DNA of 64,000 nt from an uncultured Capnocytophaga sp. (GCF_937936315.1 NZ_CALGWU010000056.1:62001-126000), one strand, 5' to 3'; counted from the stretch's first letter, positions 8,025 through 17,657 are shown. The notes: generated by a model not told the origin, from the sequence alone. Translations and numbers: made by a program.

Positions 8025-11000
8025 TTATTTTCTCATTACCTCTACCCATTTGCCATTGGTGCGGGTGTTGTAGCGGTTGTTGTACATAGCTTCGGCATAA
8101 GTGCCTGGCAGATAGTACTTACCTGCATACGAGGCGTTGAGTTTGAGCTTGATATACTTGGTTTGTTTGGCTTTGAGCGATAAGTAGAAATTCGCACGGT
8201 CGTCACGGAAATCAGCGTAGTCTACATTGCTATTGCTGCTGCCCTCATCGTAATCGGTAAAGCGGGTATTTACAATTTCCCAACCTGAAGGGATAATTTG
8301 AGTGAGCGCTACATTCTCTACCGCCTCACCAGTGAGGTTGGTAATCTCAATAGTGGCAACAAACTGAGTGCTTTGGCGCAAATTGGTCACATCAAGTGTG
8401 TGTCCGTTGCTATCGCGGAAAGTGGTGCTAAGTGAAAGTCCGTTTTGCATAGCGAGTTCTTTGCCCACTGGCAATACGCCACTTGTGATGAGGCGTACAT
8501 AAAGGGTTTGGTTACCATTGTTCTTCACTTGTAGGCTCTCATTGCCTTTAGCAGCAAGGGTTTTCTGTAGCATAGGCTCGGTAGCTTTAAGGTTTTCGGT
8601 TTTGCCACTGAGGGTATAGCTGGCATTGATGCTCCTGCCGCTCTTATTCACAGCCACATATTTTGCCATTGCATAGAGGGCATAAGCCGTGGTTTGGGTG
8701 CTGAGCCAATCGTTAGTAGAGAGTTTTTCGGCTATCTCTAATGCCCAGCGTCCTGCATCTTCTTTCCTGCCGATGAGCAAAGCGGTTTCCATTGCCATTG
8801 CCTTGTTGCGAAGTACAGAACCGTAATAGCTATAGGCATCATCGTCGATAGCAGTGGTTTGGAACAATTTTTCGGCAGTTTGTTTTTGTCCAGCAAGGGC
8901 GTAGGCAGCTGCCAAAGTGCGTTTGGCATTAGGAGTGAGCTCGCTGAGTTCACGCAAGCGGTTCATAGCCCCTATATTAGGATTTCCGGCAAGTGCCAAA
9001 GTATAGAGGCGATAGGCTTGGGCAAAATCGTTTTGGTATTTACCCTCATAACGCCATTGGCGCGCTTCACTATTTTGGTAGTTCAGCCAGCTCTGTTTGC
9101 TACCCGATGGCAATACATAGCCTTTTTTCTCGGCTTCTACAAAAAACTGACCTATATACGAAGTTACCCAATCATCGGCGTATTTACCGCCTTTCCAATA
9201 GGTGAAACCACCATTGGAGAGTTGGTTCTCGTGCAATTTGCTGATAGCTGCACTCACATTGCGGTTCACCTCATCGGCTTTTTCTTTAGAAAGGGTTACA
9301 AAATCACCTAAGAAAAGTTGCGGGAAAGCCCCCGAAGTAACTTGTTCGCCACAGCCGTGTGGATAGCTGATAAGATAACCCAAACGCTGGGTGAGGTTTA
9401 CCCCTGGGAAGCTGGAAACTTCCAACACTGTTTTGGCTTTTTCGCCAAAGAGGTTGATATTGAGGTTGTGTGACTGTCCACCTTGCAATACGGCATTTTG
9501 TACTACATAAGTAACAGGGTTAGGGTTGTACACATCCATTTCTACCTCATAAGTAGATTTTTCTTTACCCGAAGTAGCGGTGATTTTCACTTTAGCGATA
9601 CCTGTTTGAGCGGTGGTTTCGAGCTCAAAATAAGCCATTTGTTCGCCTGTTTTTTCAAAATGTAACTGCTGATTGTGTGTACCTACCACTTTAAACAAGC
9701 CATTAGTTTCTACTTGGAGAGACACGTTCTTCACTTGTTTTTCCATAGCAAAAACGGTTACCGGCAACACGATTTTCTCGTTAGGCACAGCTTTGCGCGG
9801 CAGGGAACCTAAAATTGATAGCGGACTTACCACAGGTATATCTTTTTTCTCGGCACTACCAAAAGCATTGGCGGCTACATCACTGGCGACTACCATCACA
9901 CGAGCAGAGCCCATATAATTAGGAATTTTCACGGTATGAGCATTAGTAGCCCCTTTCTTGAGTTCAAACGGACCGCGGAAGATAACAAAAGGTTTGAATC
10001 GGTTTGCTTTTTGAGCATCGGCACCGCCTAAATCCTCGTCACCCCCTATGCTAAACGCCTGATTGATAGTTCCACCATAGGCGCCAATCACATCGTCGTA
10101 CACGTCCCAAGTTTTTACACCTAAAGCTGTTTTGCTAAAGAAAGTATTCCAAGGGTTGGGGGTTTTGAAGCGGGTGAGGTTCAAGAGTCCGTCCTCCACA
10201 ATCGCCACGGTATAAGTCATTGGTTTACCCGATTTCTCACTTACTTTGATGCTTACTTTTTGGTTAGGCGTCAAGCGGTCGGGCATTTGGATTACAGGGT
10301 TGAGCACTGTATTTTTATCTACCACTTTCACGGGAACAACTCCGTACAAGCGAATAGGCGCATCGTTGAGTGTTTTGTTGTGTGGCTGCAAAAGGGTAAC
10401 GTAGAAATACACGTTAGGCGACATTTTATTGGTGATAGGCACCTCAAAAGTCGTTTCTTTGTTAGCAGTTTCTACCCAATAAGTTTCGAGTACATCGTTG
10501 CCATTTTCTACCGAAATAAGCGCACGTCCGCCTTTATCGGAAGGGAAAGTGATTTTGGCTTTTTCGCCTACGTTGTATTCTTTTTTGTTAGTACCCAAGG
10601 CGAGCATCACCGCTTCACTACCTTCACTGCCACGTGATTTGCCAGTCCAGTCACCCCAATCAAAATAAACCGTAGTACCACACTTATGACCGCTTTGGTT
10701 ATCGCTGAGCATAATAAAATAGCGACCCCAGTCGGCATCAGGGATATTGAGGGTAAAGCGTCCTTTTCCGTTGCTATCGGTGGTGATATAGTCGGTTTTG
10801 TAAATAGCATTGCTACTACTGCTGTTGTAGGTAGAGATGTTTTGGTTAGAAGCATCCCACCACCAGTTCCAACCTACTTTATAAACAGTAACCGCTACAG
10901 TTCTGTTGCCCAATGGCTGTCCGTTTTCACTGAGCACTACCGCATCGAAAGTATGGTTTTGCTGGGTGTTGTAGTAGTCGTATTTGTTAGTTTCGGGCAA

Positions 11001-13502
11001 ACGCAAGCCTACGTACTCACTGTAAGGAGAGAAAGAGGCGGTACTCACATCGGTGCTGAAGTCGCCACCGCTTTCGTTAGCTTGAGTGAGGAAGTTCACT
11101 TTTAGCATACCGGGGGCTTCTAAATCGTTCGTTCTGAAGTAGAAATTAGCATTCCCATTGCTATCGGTTTGTCCTTCGTACACGTTCATTTCTTCGCTCT
11201 CAAACTGGTAAGCGCGGTTGTTGAACACATATTTTTCATAGCCTTTAAAAGCGGTTTCTAAGGGGTAGAATTTTGCTTTTACATTTACCCCCGTATTGCC
11301 CGCAGGACTACCGTGTAACCACAACACCTGCAAGCGCACATTCTCGCCATTACCGCTGATGAGTTTGCCACTGAGGCTATTCTCAATCTTGAGTCGGTTA
11401 GGTTTGATAGTTTCTATTTTGATGCGTTTGCTAAACTTAGCAGCACCAGCCGAAATGGCAACACTCCAGTTGCCTGTAGGGGCATCGGCATTGGTTTTGA
11501 GTCCAAAAACGTATTGATTGGTAGGGTTGCTGGTTTGCATACGCTCAGCAATCACTTTGCCATAAGGGTCGGTAAAGCGGAGTTTGATAGGCAGTTTTTC
11601 AGGATTTTTTTGAGCAAAATCGTTTAAAATGAAACCTACATAGATACTATCACCAGGTCGCCATACACCGCGATCGGTATAGATAAAGCCGTTGAGCCCT
11701 TTCTGCAAGCGCATACCATCTACATCGTACTTGCTCACCGATTGAGGAGCGCCATCGTCTAACTTCACATAAGTAGTGAATTTATCTTTTTTCACTTTGG
11801 CAAAATAAGCACGATTGCTGAGGTCTAAACGCAATATGCCTTTGCTATCAGTTTTACCTTCTTGAATTTTTTGTTGTTGATAGCTAAATACCTCTACCAC
11901 AGCTCCATCTACTGGTTTGGTAGTAAGGAGGTCGTTCACTATGATGGTAAAACTATTAGTTTGCCCTTTCTTTACAATCACCCCAAGATCACTGGCAAGT
12001 ACATTGGTACCCACTGTTTTGCCATAGTAATAATTATCTTTACAAGGGCTGTCCTCATCTTCTTCCCAGTAGAATTCCTCGTCGTAATCGTAGTAATACT
12101 GTGCATAGTTCACATCATCGTCATTCAGAGGTTTTTCTTCAAATGAAAGGTCTAGAGGTTCTTCATTTTTAGTGCCACAAGCATAGAGTGAATAGTTTTT
12201 GGTCATCCCTAATTCTACGCGGTAAATCGCACCAGGTTCGGGGGTAATTACCGATGCTAAATCTAAGGAATAAGTATTCCACTCGTTCAGCGGATAAAGA
12301 GCCCCATCGTTCAGCTTCAGCACTTTGCGTGCAATAGGTTTGCCCACACGTTGTATATAGGAGCCTCCGCCTAAATCGTTATCTTGTAAAAATTGAAAAA
12401 TATTGTTCTCAAAAATGCGATAAACAGTTATATTCACTGCGCGCAAGTTGATAGTTTGGAAATTAATTTTCAAATTTTGGGAGCTTGGCAGTATAGTACC
12501 GCTTTTGAGGAAGCGAATATCGGGTTTTTGTTGCAAGAATTTGATGTTGAAAGTTGCTTCTCTTTCTAAGCGATCGCCATAAATATTCTTGATACCTTTA
12601 GAAACATAAACCTTGTAATCCCCCTCTTTTTGTTCCTCGCGGAAGACTTTCAGCACGTTGCCATTTACACTGTATTTCAGTGCGGTATCAGTATTGCTGA
12701 GGCTTATGAGTCCTGTAAAATCTTGTTCTTTTTCCAAGGGGTCGGAGAAGTTTACACTAAACGACTGATTAGCGCCATCAGTACGGGCGTTTAGCGCTTT
12801 GAAGATTCCTTTTTGTGGAATAGTATAGGAGAATGGAATGAGGTTTTCCTGAGGAACATCCTTAGTATCCCATTTAATTTCAAGTGTTTGCTCTTTGTCT
12901 ATACGTGGAATACTGTCAAAAATAATCACAAATTTGTTGTTAGTGCCTTGTGATTGGAATTTTACGGCTACTTTTTTGCCATTGAGGTTGGCTTTGAGCA
13001 CATTTTTAACTGTTTCATAAGAGATTTGGTCGTTAGCCAAAAGTTCGGCATTGAGGAAGTAAAGGTTTTTATTGTACGACTGCAAATCGCCAGTTTTGAT
13101 TCTAAAAGCCTGTTCTAAAGTTTTTACGGTAAAGTTGAAGAGTTCGAGTTCTTTTTTAGGTACGTCATAAAGTTTCTTTACGTTGAAAGAAATTTGATAT
13201 TCAGTGTTTTGAGATAAGGGTTTATTGGGTACAAAGGCGATTTGCGACGGACTTTGGCACACCACTTTCCCTTCTACTTTAGGTGAAATTTCAAACAGAT
13301 GGAGGTCGTTTATCTTGTCCATCTTTTCTTGTGATAGCGGTTCATTCAGTAGTATTTTAATCCCCGAATGGGCAGAAATCACCCCTGAGGTATACCCCGA
13401 AATATAATCTTTAAAAGCCAGTGGATCGCTGTTGAAATTGGCGTTTTTTTTACAAGCAACTGCTAATAATAATGCTAAGAGTACAAAGCCTATTTTTTTC
13501 AT
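8025..13502 (-). CDS. Alpha-2-macroglobulin family lipoprotein
   Basis: This is a very large (1825 residues) surface or periplasmic lipoprotein: MKKIGFVLLALLLAVAC has Cys17 as lipid anchor. It has the order of bacterial alpha-2-macroglobulins: N-terminal MG-like beta domains, an MG2 segment with TDRGVWRPGDSIYVGF near 650, the central A2M segment (VFRGPFELKKGATNAHTVKI), and the thioester motif GCGEQ at about 1383-1387 (Cys1384, Gln1387) in an alpha/alpha toroid domain. The intact motif implies it can covalently trap attacking proteases. No pbpC (PBP1C), its usual partner in proteobacteria, is adjacent. The stop codon abuts a REP palindrome. It is transcribed divergently from gldB. Confidence 0.92.
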   Translation of the reverse strand: MKKIGFVLLALLLAVACKKNANFNSDPLAFKDYISGYTSGVISAHSGIKILLNEPLSQEKMDKINDLHLFEISPKVEGKVVCQSPSQIAFVPNKPLSQNTEYQISFNVKKLYDVPKKELELFNFTVKTLEQAFRIKTGDLQSYNKNLYFLNAELLANDQISYETVKNVLKANLNGKKVAVKFQSQGTNNKFVIIFDSIPRIDKEQTLEIKWDTKDVPQENLIPFSYTIPQKGIFKALNARTDGANQSFSVNFSDPLEKEQDFTGLISLSNTDTALKYSVNGNVLKVFREEQKEGDYKVYVSKGIKNIYGDRLEREATFNIKFLQQKPDIRFLKSGTILPSSQNLKINFQTINLRAVNITVYRIFENNIFQFLQDNDLGGGSYIQRVGKPIARKVLKLNDGALYPLNEWNTYSLDLASVITPEPGAIYRVELGMTKNYSLYACGTKNEEPLDLSFEEKPLNDDDVNYAQYYYDYDEEFYWEEDEDSPCKDNYYYGKTVGTNVLASDLGVIVKKGQTNSFTIIVNDLLTTKPVDGAVVEVFSYQQQKIQEGKTDSKGILRLDLSNRAYFAKVKKDKFTTYVKLDDGAPQSVSKYDVDGMRLQKGLNGFIYTDRGVWRPGDSIYVGFILNDFAQKNPEKLPIKLRFTDPYGKVIAERMQTSNPTNQYVFGLKTNADAPTGNWSVAISAGAAKFSKRIKIETIKPNRLKIENSLSGKLISGNGENVRLQVLWLHGSPAGNTGVNVKAKFYPLETAFKGYEKYVFNNRAYQFESEEMNVYEGQTDSNGNANFYFRTNDLEAPGMLKVNFLTQANESGGDFSTDVSTASFSPYSEYVGLRLPETNKYDYYNTQQNHTFDAVVLSENGQPLGNRTVAVTVYKVGWNWWWDASNQNISTYNSSSSNAIYKTDYITTDSNGKGRFTLNIPDADWGRYFIMLSDNQSGHKCGTTVYFDWGDWTGKSRGSEGSEAVMLALGTNKKEYNVGEKAKITFPSDKGGRALISVENGNDVLETYWVETANKETTFEVPITNKMSPNVYFYVTLLQPHNKTLNDAPIRLYGVVPVKVVDKNTVLNPVIQMPDRLTPNQKVSIKVSEKSGKPMTYTVAIVEDGLLNLTRFKTPNPWNTFFSKTALGVKTWDVYDDVIGAYGGTINQAFSIGGDEDLGGADAQKANRFKPFVIFRGPFELKKGATNAHTVKIPNYMGSARVMVVASDVAANAFGSAEKKDIPVVSPLSILGSLPRKAVPNEKIVLPVTVFAMEKQVKNVSLQVETNGLFKVVGTHNQQLHFEKTGEQMAYFELETTAQTGIAKVKITATSGKEKSTYEVEMDVYNPNPVTYVVQNAVLQGGQSHNLNINLFGEKAKTVLEVSSFPGVNLTQRLGYLISYPHGCGEQVTSGAFPQLFLGDFVTLSKEKADEVNRNVSAAISKLHENQLSNGGFTYWKGGKYADDWVTSYIGQFFVEAEKKGYVLPSGSKQSWLNYQNSEARQWRYEGKYQNDFAQAYRLYTLALAGNPNIGAMNRLRELSELTPNAKRTLAAAYALAGQKQTAEKLFQTTAIDDDAYSYYGSVLRNKAMAMETALLIGRKEDAGRWALEIAEKLSTNDWLSTQTTAYALYAMAKYVAVNKSGRSINASYTLSGKTENLKATEPMLQKTLAAKGNESLQVKNNGNQTLYVRLITSGVLPVGKELAMQNGLSLSTTFRDSNGHTLDVTNLRQSTQFVATIEITNLTGEAVENVALTQIIPSGWEIVNTRFTDYDEGSSNSNVDYADFRDDRANFYLSLKAKQTKYIKLKLNASYAGKYYLPGTYAEAMYNNRYNTRTNGKWVEVMRK

Positions 13503-13528
13503 AGTTCGAAAAAATTAATATTGAGCGA

Positions 13529-13559
13529 CAAAAGTAAGTAATAGTTAGCAAATTAGCAA
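13529..13559 (-). promoter_or_regulatory. Promoter of the alpha-2-macroglobulin gene
   Basis: The minus strand has TACTTTTG (13529-13536) with TTG (13557-13559) 20 bases upstream, the latter inside an AATTAGCA repeat. It lies 27 bases before the ATG and back to back with the gldB promoter. Confidence 0.6.
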
Positions 13560-13561
13560 AT

Positions 13562-13591
13562 TTGGTAATTAATTAATAATTTGTACTTTTG
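13562..13591 (+). promoter_or_regulatory. Promoter of gldB
   Basis: TTG (13562-13564), exactly 19 bases, then TACTTTTG (13584-13591): a full match to the Bacteroidetes sigma-ABfr consensus. Confidence 0.65.
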
Positions 13592-13654
13592 CACTTCAAA
13601 CTTTACCAAAGTTGAAAAAAAGTAAATCTGCTGATGATTAATAATATTAAAGAA

Positions 13655-14644
13655 ATGACAAAAAAACTCCTCCTTTTCGCCTCTTTGCTGCTCATAATAG
13701 CCTGTGGTGACAAAAAAGAAAAAGAAATTGCAGCCATACCAATGTCGTTCGAGACCGTGCGATTAGATTCATTATTTGTAAAAACTCCCGATGCTCAGTT
13801 CCCCGCCTTGCGCCATCAGTATCCTTATTTTTTCACATCAAGTGTTAGTGATAGCGAGTGGGTGGAAATCAAGCGCAAGCCTATCTTCCCTGATTTGCCA
13901 GAGTTTTCGAATATCTACTACCACACTCTATATGGCGAAGTGGAAAAACAATTAGGAGATTTATCAGCCGAGAAGAAAGAACTCAACGGCTTGTTCCAAC
14001 ATATCAAGTACTATTTTCCTAAGTTTCAAGCGCCTAAAGTGGTAACCCTCCTCAGTAGGGTAGACTATGAGTCGCGTGTGATCTATGCCGATAGCCTCTT
14101 GCTCATAGGCACCGATAACTATTTGGGAACCAAACACCCTTTTTATCAAGATATGGAACAGTATATCGCTGCCGAGTTAGACAAAAAATACTTAGCAGTA
14201 GATGTTGCCGATGCTTTTGCCGATAAATTAGTGCCTCGTGCGGTGCATCTCACCTTTTTGGACAATATGATTTATGAAGGCAAAAAACTCTATTTAGAGC
14301 AACTGTTACTCCCCAAAAAATCGGCTGCTGATTTGTTGCGTTATACCGACCAGCAGTACGCGTGGGCAGAAGCCAATGAAGCTGAAATATGGCGTTATTT
14401 TATAGAAAAAGAGCTCCTTTATCAAACTGATAAGAAGCTCCTTACGCGTTTTCTTTATCCTGCACCTTTCTCTAAATTCTATTTGGAATTAGATAATGAA
14501 TCGCCAGGGCAAATAGCAAAATTTATAGGGTTGCGCATCGTTCAGGCGTATGCCGAAAATCACAAAGAAGAACCATTAGTAAAGATTTTGGCAATGAACC
14601 CCGATACTCTCTTCAAACAATCACAGTACAAACCTAATAAGTAA
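13655..14644 (+). CDS. gldB: Gliding motility lipoprotein GldB
   Basis: I choose the ATG at 13655 because MTKKLLLFASLLLIIAC is a clean lipoprotein signal with Cys17; the ATG at 13634 would add seven residues. The mature part matches GldB: RLDSLFVKTPDAQFPALRHQYPYFF near the start, then DSLLLIGTDNYLGTKHPFY and ARAVHLTFLDNMIYEGKKLYL-like segments. GldB is one of the Gld proteins required for gliding in Flavobacterium and is tied to type IX secretion and gliding. The length of 329 is normal. gldC, its usual neighbour in other flavobacteria, is not here; dusB follows convergently. The assignment rests on remembered family features. Confidence 0.8.
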   Translation: MTKKLLLFASLLLIIACGDKKEKEIAAIPMSFETVRLDSLFVKTPDAQFPALRHQYPYFFTSSVSDSEWVEIKRKPIFPDLPEFSNIYYHTLYGEVEKQLGDLSAEKKELNGLFQHIKYYFPKFQAPKVVTLLSRVDYESRVIYADSLLLIGTDNYLGTKHPFYQDMEQYIAAELDKKYLAVDVADAFADKLVPRAVHLTFLDNMIYEGKKLYLEQLLLPKKSAADLLRYTDQQYAWAEANEAEIWRYFIEKELLYQTDKKLLTRFLYPAPFSKFYLELDNESPGQIAKFIGLRIVQAYAENHKEEPLVKILAMNPDTLFKQSQYKPNK

Positions 14645-14703
14645 TAATGAAATTTTTATAGGGGTATTTGCAGCACATACCCAGCTATCGCTGGCTTTCC
14701 TAC

Positions 14704-14760
14704 AAATTACCTCTTACCTCTTATCTCTTATCTCTTATCTCTTACCTCTTACCTCCTAAA
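14704..14760. repeat. TTACCTC/TTATCTC stutter at the dusB 3' end
   Basis: Seven to eight degenerate heptamers (TTACCTC or TTATCTC) run into the last codons of dusB. The reverse phrase GGTAAGAGATAAGAGG recurs at the brnQ stop codon (33591-33612). Confidence 0.75.
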
Positions 14761-15728
14761 ACCTCTAAAACATTATCTAAAGCCTTAACCACTTCTTGTG
14801 AAGCGTCTAAGGTTACTAATTTGTGGCGATGTTCCTTAAAATTAGGGATTCCTTTAAAATAATTAGCATAGTGGCGGCGCATTTCCACCACCCCTTGGCG
14901 TTCACCTTTCCATTCTACCGACCATAACAAGTGGTTTTTAGCCGCTTCCACACGGTCGGCAATAGTAGGCGAGGGGAGGAGTTCGCCTGTGGCAAAATAG
15001 TGTTTGATTTCATTGAAAATCCACGGATAGCCAATAGCTGCGCGCCCTATCATAATACCATCGATACCATACTTATTGCGGTATTCTAAAGCCTTTTCGG
15101 GGCTATCAATATCGCCATTGCCAAAAATAGGAATGTGCATACGCGGGTTATTTTTCACTTTGGCAATATAACTCCAGTCCGAATGCCCTTTGTACATCTG
15201 GCTGCGGGTGCGCGCGTGAATAGTGAGTGCGCTAATGCCGACATCTTGAAGGCGTTCAGCCACTTCCTCTATGTTGATACTCTGTTCGTCCCAACCTAAA
15301 CGTGTTTTCACGGTTACCGGCAAATCAGTACTGTTTACCACAGCTTTGGTAAGGCGAACCATCAAATCAATATCCTTGAGGACCCCAGCCCCAGCCCCTT
15401 TGCTCACTACTTTTTTCACAGGGCAACCAAAGTTGATATCCACCAAATCGGGATTTACAGTAGCTACAATTTTAGCGGAAAGAGCCATAGCCTCCTCATC
15501 TCCCCCAAAAATCTGTATTCCTACGGGGCGTTCATAGTCAAAAATATCCAATTTTTGTCGGCTTTTAATAGCGTCGCGTATCAAACCTTCCGATGAGATA
15601 AACTCGCTGTAGAGCATATCAGCGCCGTGCATTTTGCACAATCGGCGAAAAGGAGGGTCGCTCACATCTTCCATAGGAGCGAGCAGTAGTGGGAATTCTC
15701 CCAAGTCTATATTTCCTATTTTAGGCAC
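14742..15728 (-). CDS. dusB: tRNA-dihydrouridine synthase B
   Basis: This FMN enzyme reduces uridine to dihydrouridine in the tRNA D-loop using NADPH. Its 328 residues form a TIM barrel (LLLAPMEDVSDPPFRRLC near the N-terminus) with catalytic Cys102 in DINFGCPVKKV, KTRLGWD, the HARTRSQMYKG motif and GNGDI, followed by the C-terminal helical tRNA-binding domain (GVVEMRRHYANYFKG). The last residues (VLGGKR) and the stop codon are built from a short repeat (14704-14760). The gene has its own promoter with an AATTAGCA repeat. Confidence 0.94.
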   Translation of the reverse strand: MPKIGNIDLGEFPLLLAPMEDVSDPPFRRLCKMHGADMLYSEFISSEGLIRDAIKSRQKLDIFDYERPVGIQIFGGDEEAMALSAKIVATVNPDLVDINFGCPVKKVVSKGAGAGVLKDIDLMVRLTKAVVNSTDLPVTVKTRLGWDEQSINIEEVAERLQDVGISALTIHARTRSQMYKGHSDWSYIAKVKNNPRMHIPIFGNGDIDSPEKALEYRNKYGIDGIMIGRAAIGYPWIFNEIKHYFATGELLPSPTIADRVEAAKNHLLWSVEWKGERQGVVEMRRHYANYFKGIPNFKEHRHKLVTLDASQEVVKALDNVLEVLGGKR

Positions 15729-15755
15729 TTTGTAATAATTTTATTTTCAAAGGCG

Positions 15756-15786
15756 CAAAGGTAGTGTGTAATTAGCAAATTAGCAA
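15756..15786 (-). promoter_or_regulatory. Promoter of dusB with AATTAGCA repeat
   Basis: The minus strand has TACCTTTG (15756-15763) with TTG (15784-15786) 20 bases upstream, inside AATTAGCAAATTAGCAAATT. It lies 28 bases before the ATG. Confidence 0.6.
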
Positions 15787-15866
15787 ATTTACAAAAGCGA
15801 AGTATATGATAGGGAGGGGTGAGATTTTTAAAAAAGTAAAATTTACTTAAAAAAATCTTTAAAATT

Positions 15867-15896
15867 TTGCTACTTTAAAAAATAATTGTATTTTTA
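15867..15896 (+). promoter_or_regulatory. Probable promoter of the dksA-like operon
   Basis: TTG (15867-15869), 19 bases, TATTTTTA (15889-15896). The last base departs from the TAnnTTTG consensus. It sits 74 bases before the ATG. Confidence 0.45.
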
Positions 15897-15970
15897 CGCC
15901 CCAAAATTGGAGAGGAGTTTGAAGGTATTAGTCCTTTCCTTATCTACTAATCACTAACCCCTATTGTATA

Positions 15971-16351
15971 ATGGAAGAAAATATCAGAGTACGTTATTCC
16001 GATAAGGAATTGGAAGAATTTAAGGCACTTATAGAGGAAAAAATCAAAAAAGCTCAAAACGACCTTGAACTCATCAGAAGTTCGTATATGAATAGTGCCA
16101 CTAATGGTACCGACGATACTGCCCCTACTTTCAAAGCTTTTGAAGAGGGTTCTAAGGTGACCAGCAAAGAAGAAAACACGGCTTTAGCTATTCGCCAAGA
16201 GAAGTTTATTCGCGACCTTAAAAATGCGTTGATTCGCATCGAGAATAAAACCTATGGCATCTGCCGTGTAACAGGTAAACTTATTGATAAACGCAGATTG
16301 ATGGCAGTGCCTCATGCTACCCTTAGCATCGAGGCTAAAAATATGCAATAA
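15971..16351 (+). CDS. TraR/DksA-family protein lacking the zinc-finger cysteines
   Basis: DksA-family proteins bind RNA polymerase through its secondary channel and tune transcription with ppGpp. This 126-residue protein keeps the coiled-coil part (ELEEFKALIEEKIKKAQNDLELI, then EKFIRDLKNALIRIENKTYGIC) and the typical exit segment (LMAVPHATLSIEAK). The four-Cys zinc finger is gone: only Cys98 remains, in CRVTGK where CxxC is expected. I recall this cysteine-poor form as common in Flavobacteriia, so it is probably functional rather than damaged. A Crp-like gene follows after 4 bases, suggesting an operon. Confidence 0.85.
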   Translation: MEENIRVRYSDKELEEFKALIEEKIKKAQNDLELIRSSYMNSATNGTDDTAPTFKAFEEGSKVTSKEENTALAIRQEKFIRDLKNALIRIENKTYGICRVTGKLIDKRRLMAVPHATLSIEAKNMQ

Positions 16352-16355
16352 ACTG

Positions 16356-16934
16356 ATGACACTCACCGAGTATCTACACCAAGAAACTCAAATTTCCATC
16401 ACAACACTTACCTCCCTAACGGCTCACCTATTCGAGCGGAGGGAGGTAAAGAAGTATGGTACTTTGCTCAAAGTGGGCACTACTTCAAAAGAGTTGTTCT
16501 ATGTGGAAGAAGGCTTGTTGCGCTGTTTTTACTACAAAAAAAAGAAAGATATCACTCACAATTTTTTTCTCGAAAAGATGTTTTATTTTCCAGTGGAAAG
16601 CATCTATTTCAATCAATCTTCCCCCTTGTGTTTAGAAGCCTTAGAGGACAGTGTGGTGTGGGTAGCCAACTTTTCGGAAGTAGAACTCGTTGTAAATGAA
16701 CATCAGGAATTAGAACGCCTGATGCGCCTGCTCTTGGTTTCAGCCATCAAATCACTCACCGAGCGGCTGTACCTCGTAAAGTTCCAAACCGCCCAAGAGC
16801 GTTACCAATGGCTGCTAAACAACTACCCCCAAATACTCCTCCGCGCTCCCTTAGGGCATATTGCCTCGTTGTTAGGCATTACCCAGCAAACCCTCAGCGT
16901 TATCAGAGCAAACCTCTTAACCCCTGTTCCCTAA
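16356..16934 (+). CDS. Crp/Fnr-type transcriptional regulator
   Basis: The start at 16356 (MTLTEYLHQE), 4 bases after the preceding stop, avoids overlap; an upstream ATG would run into the DksA-like gene. Of 192 residues, about 20-110 form a cyclic-nucleotide-binding-like beta roll (ELFYVEEGLLRCFYYKKKKDITHNFF, FPVESIYF) and the C-terminus a short winged helix-turn-helix (PLGHIASLLGITQQTLSVIRANL). This matches the Bacteroidetes Crp-like group, whose ligands are mostly unknown. The stop codon lies in a CCCTAACCACTAACCC stutter. A GNAT gene follows 19 bases on. Confidence 0.82.
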   Translation: MTLTEYLHQETQISITTLTSLTAHLFERREVKKYGTLLKVGTTSKELFYVEEGLLRCFYYKKKKDITHNFFLEKMFYFPVESIYFNQSSPLCLEALEDSVVWVANFSEVELVVNEHQELERLMRLLLVSAIKSLTERLYLVKFQTAQERYQWLLNNYPQILLRAPLGHIASLLGITQQTLSVIRANLLTPVP

Positions 16935-16953
16935 CCACTAACCCTAAAATCCT

Positions 16954-17580
16954 ATGACCTACCGTCTTGCCTCTCTCGCCGATGCCCGCAAAGTAGCTAC
17001 TGTGCTCACCGATGCTTTTGCTAATTACAATATGTATCGCACGGTGCTCAACTCTTTTTTCACTACCGATAGCAAGTATATCGACTATCTGAACAAATTG
17101 CATTATGTGCAAGTGATGAGCAATATCCGCAAGGGCTATTGCCTGATAGCCGAAGAAAATGGCGAAATTATAGCTGTTGCCGTGATGCAATCACTGCACC
17201 ACACCCGTATTACCCTTTGGGACTACTTGCGTTCAGGAGCTTTTGCACTTTGGCGTTATGTTAAACCTACTCAATGCTTCCTGCCATTTTTAGACAAGAG
17301 CAGCGAGTACGCCAAAAAACAAACTTCTGAAAACAGATGGTATTTAGAGAGTTTTGTAGTGAGTCCCGCGTGGCAAGGCAAACACATAGGAGGTAAGTTT
17401 TTAGACGAAGCCGTTTTGCCTTTAGTAGCACGTGAAGGAGGAAGCCAACTCAGTTTGGTCACCAATACCGCAATGAATGTATTTTTCTACCAAAAACACA
17501 GTTTTGAGCAAATTCACCAAACCAAAATAGGAGGTGTAGATGTTTGGACGATGCTGGCGGAAGTAAAGAGTGAAAAGTAA
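16954..17580 (+). CDS. GNAT-family N-acetyltransferase
   Basis: The 208-residue protein starts MTYRLASLADARKVATVLTDAF, the usual beta1-alpha1 of the GNAT fold. The acetyl-CoA binding loop is visible late (LESFVVSPAWQGKHIGGKFL, about 130-150), as is the closing SLVTNTAMNVFFYQKHSFE element. The substrate is unknown. It likely forms one transcript with the DksA-like and Crp-like genes. Its C-terminal VKSEK and stop are built from the same AGTGAA phrase that ends acn (see findings). Confidence 0.8.
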   Translation: MTYRLASLADARKVATVLTDAFANYNMYRTVLNSFFTTDSKYIDYLNKLHYVQVMSNIRKGYCLIAEENGEIIAVAVMQSLHHTRITLWDYLRSGAFALWRYVKPTQCFLPFLDKSSEYAKKQTSENRWYLESFVVSPAWQGKHIGGKFLDEAVLPLVAREGGSQLSLVTNTAMNVFFYQKHSFEQIHQTKIGGVDVWTMLAEVKSEK

Positions 17581-17657
17581 ATTTATTAAAATTCTCATTA
17601 TTTTCAAACTAATGTGTGAGACTTTAACTGTAATTTGTATTCAACTAAAACTAAAAA

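Noticed and set aside
8859..9311. Long plus-strand open frame inside the alpha-2-macroglobulin gene
   Set aside because: It is antisense to a well-supported gene and matches no protein pattern; similar shadows lie in ileS, acn and icd.
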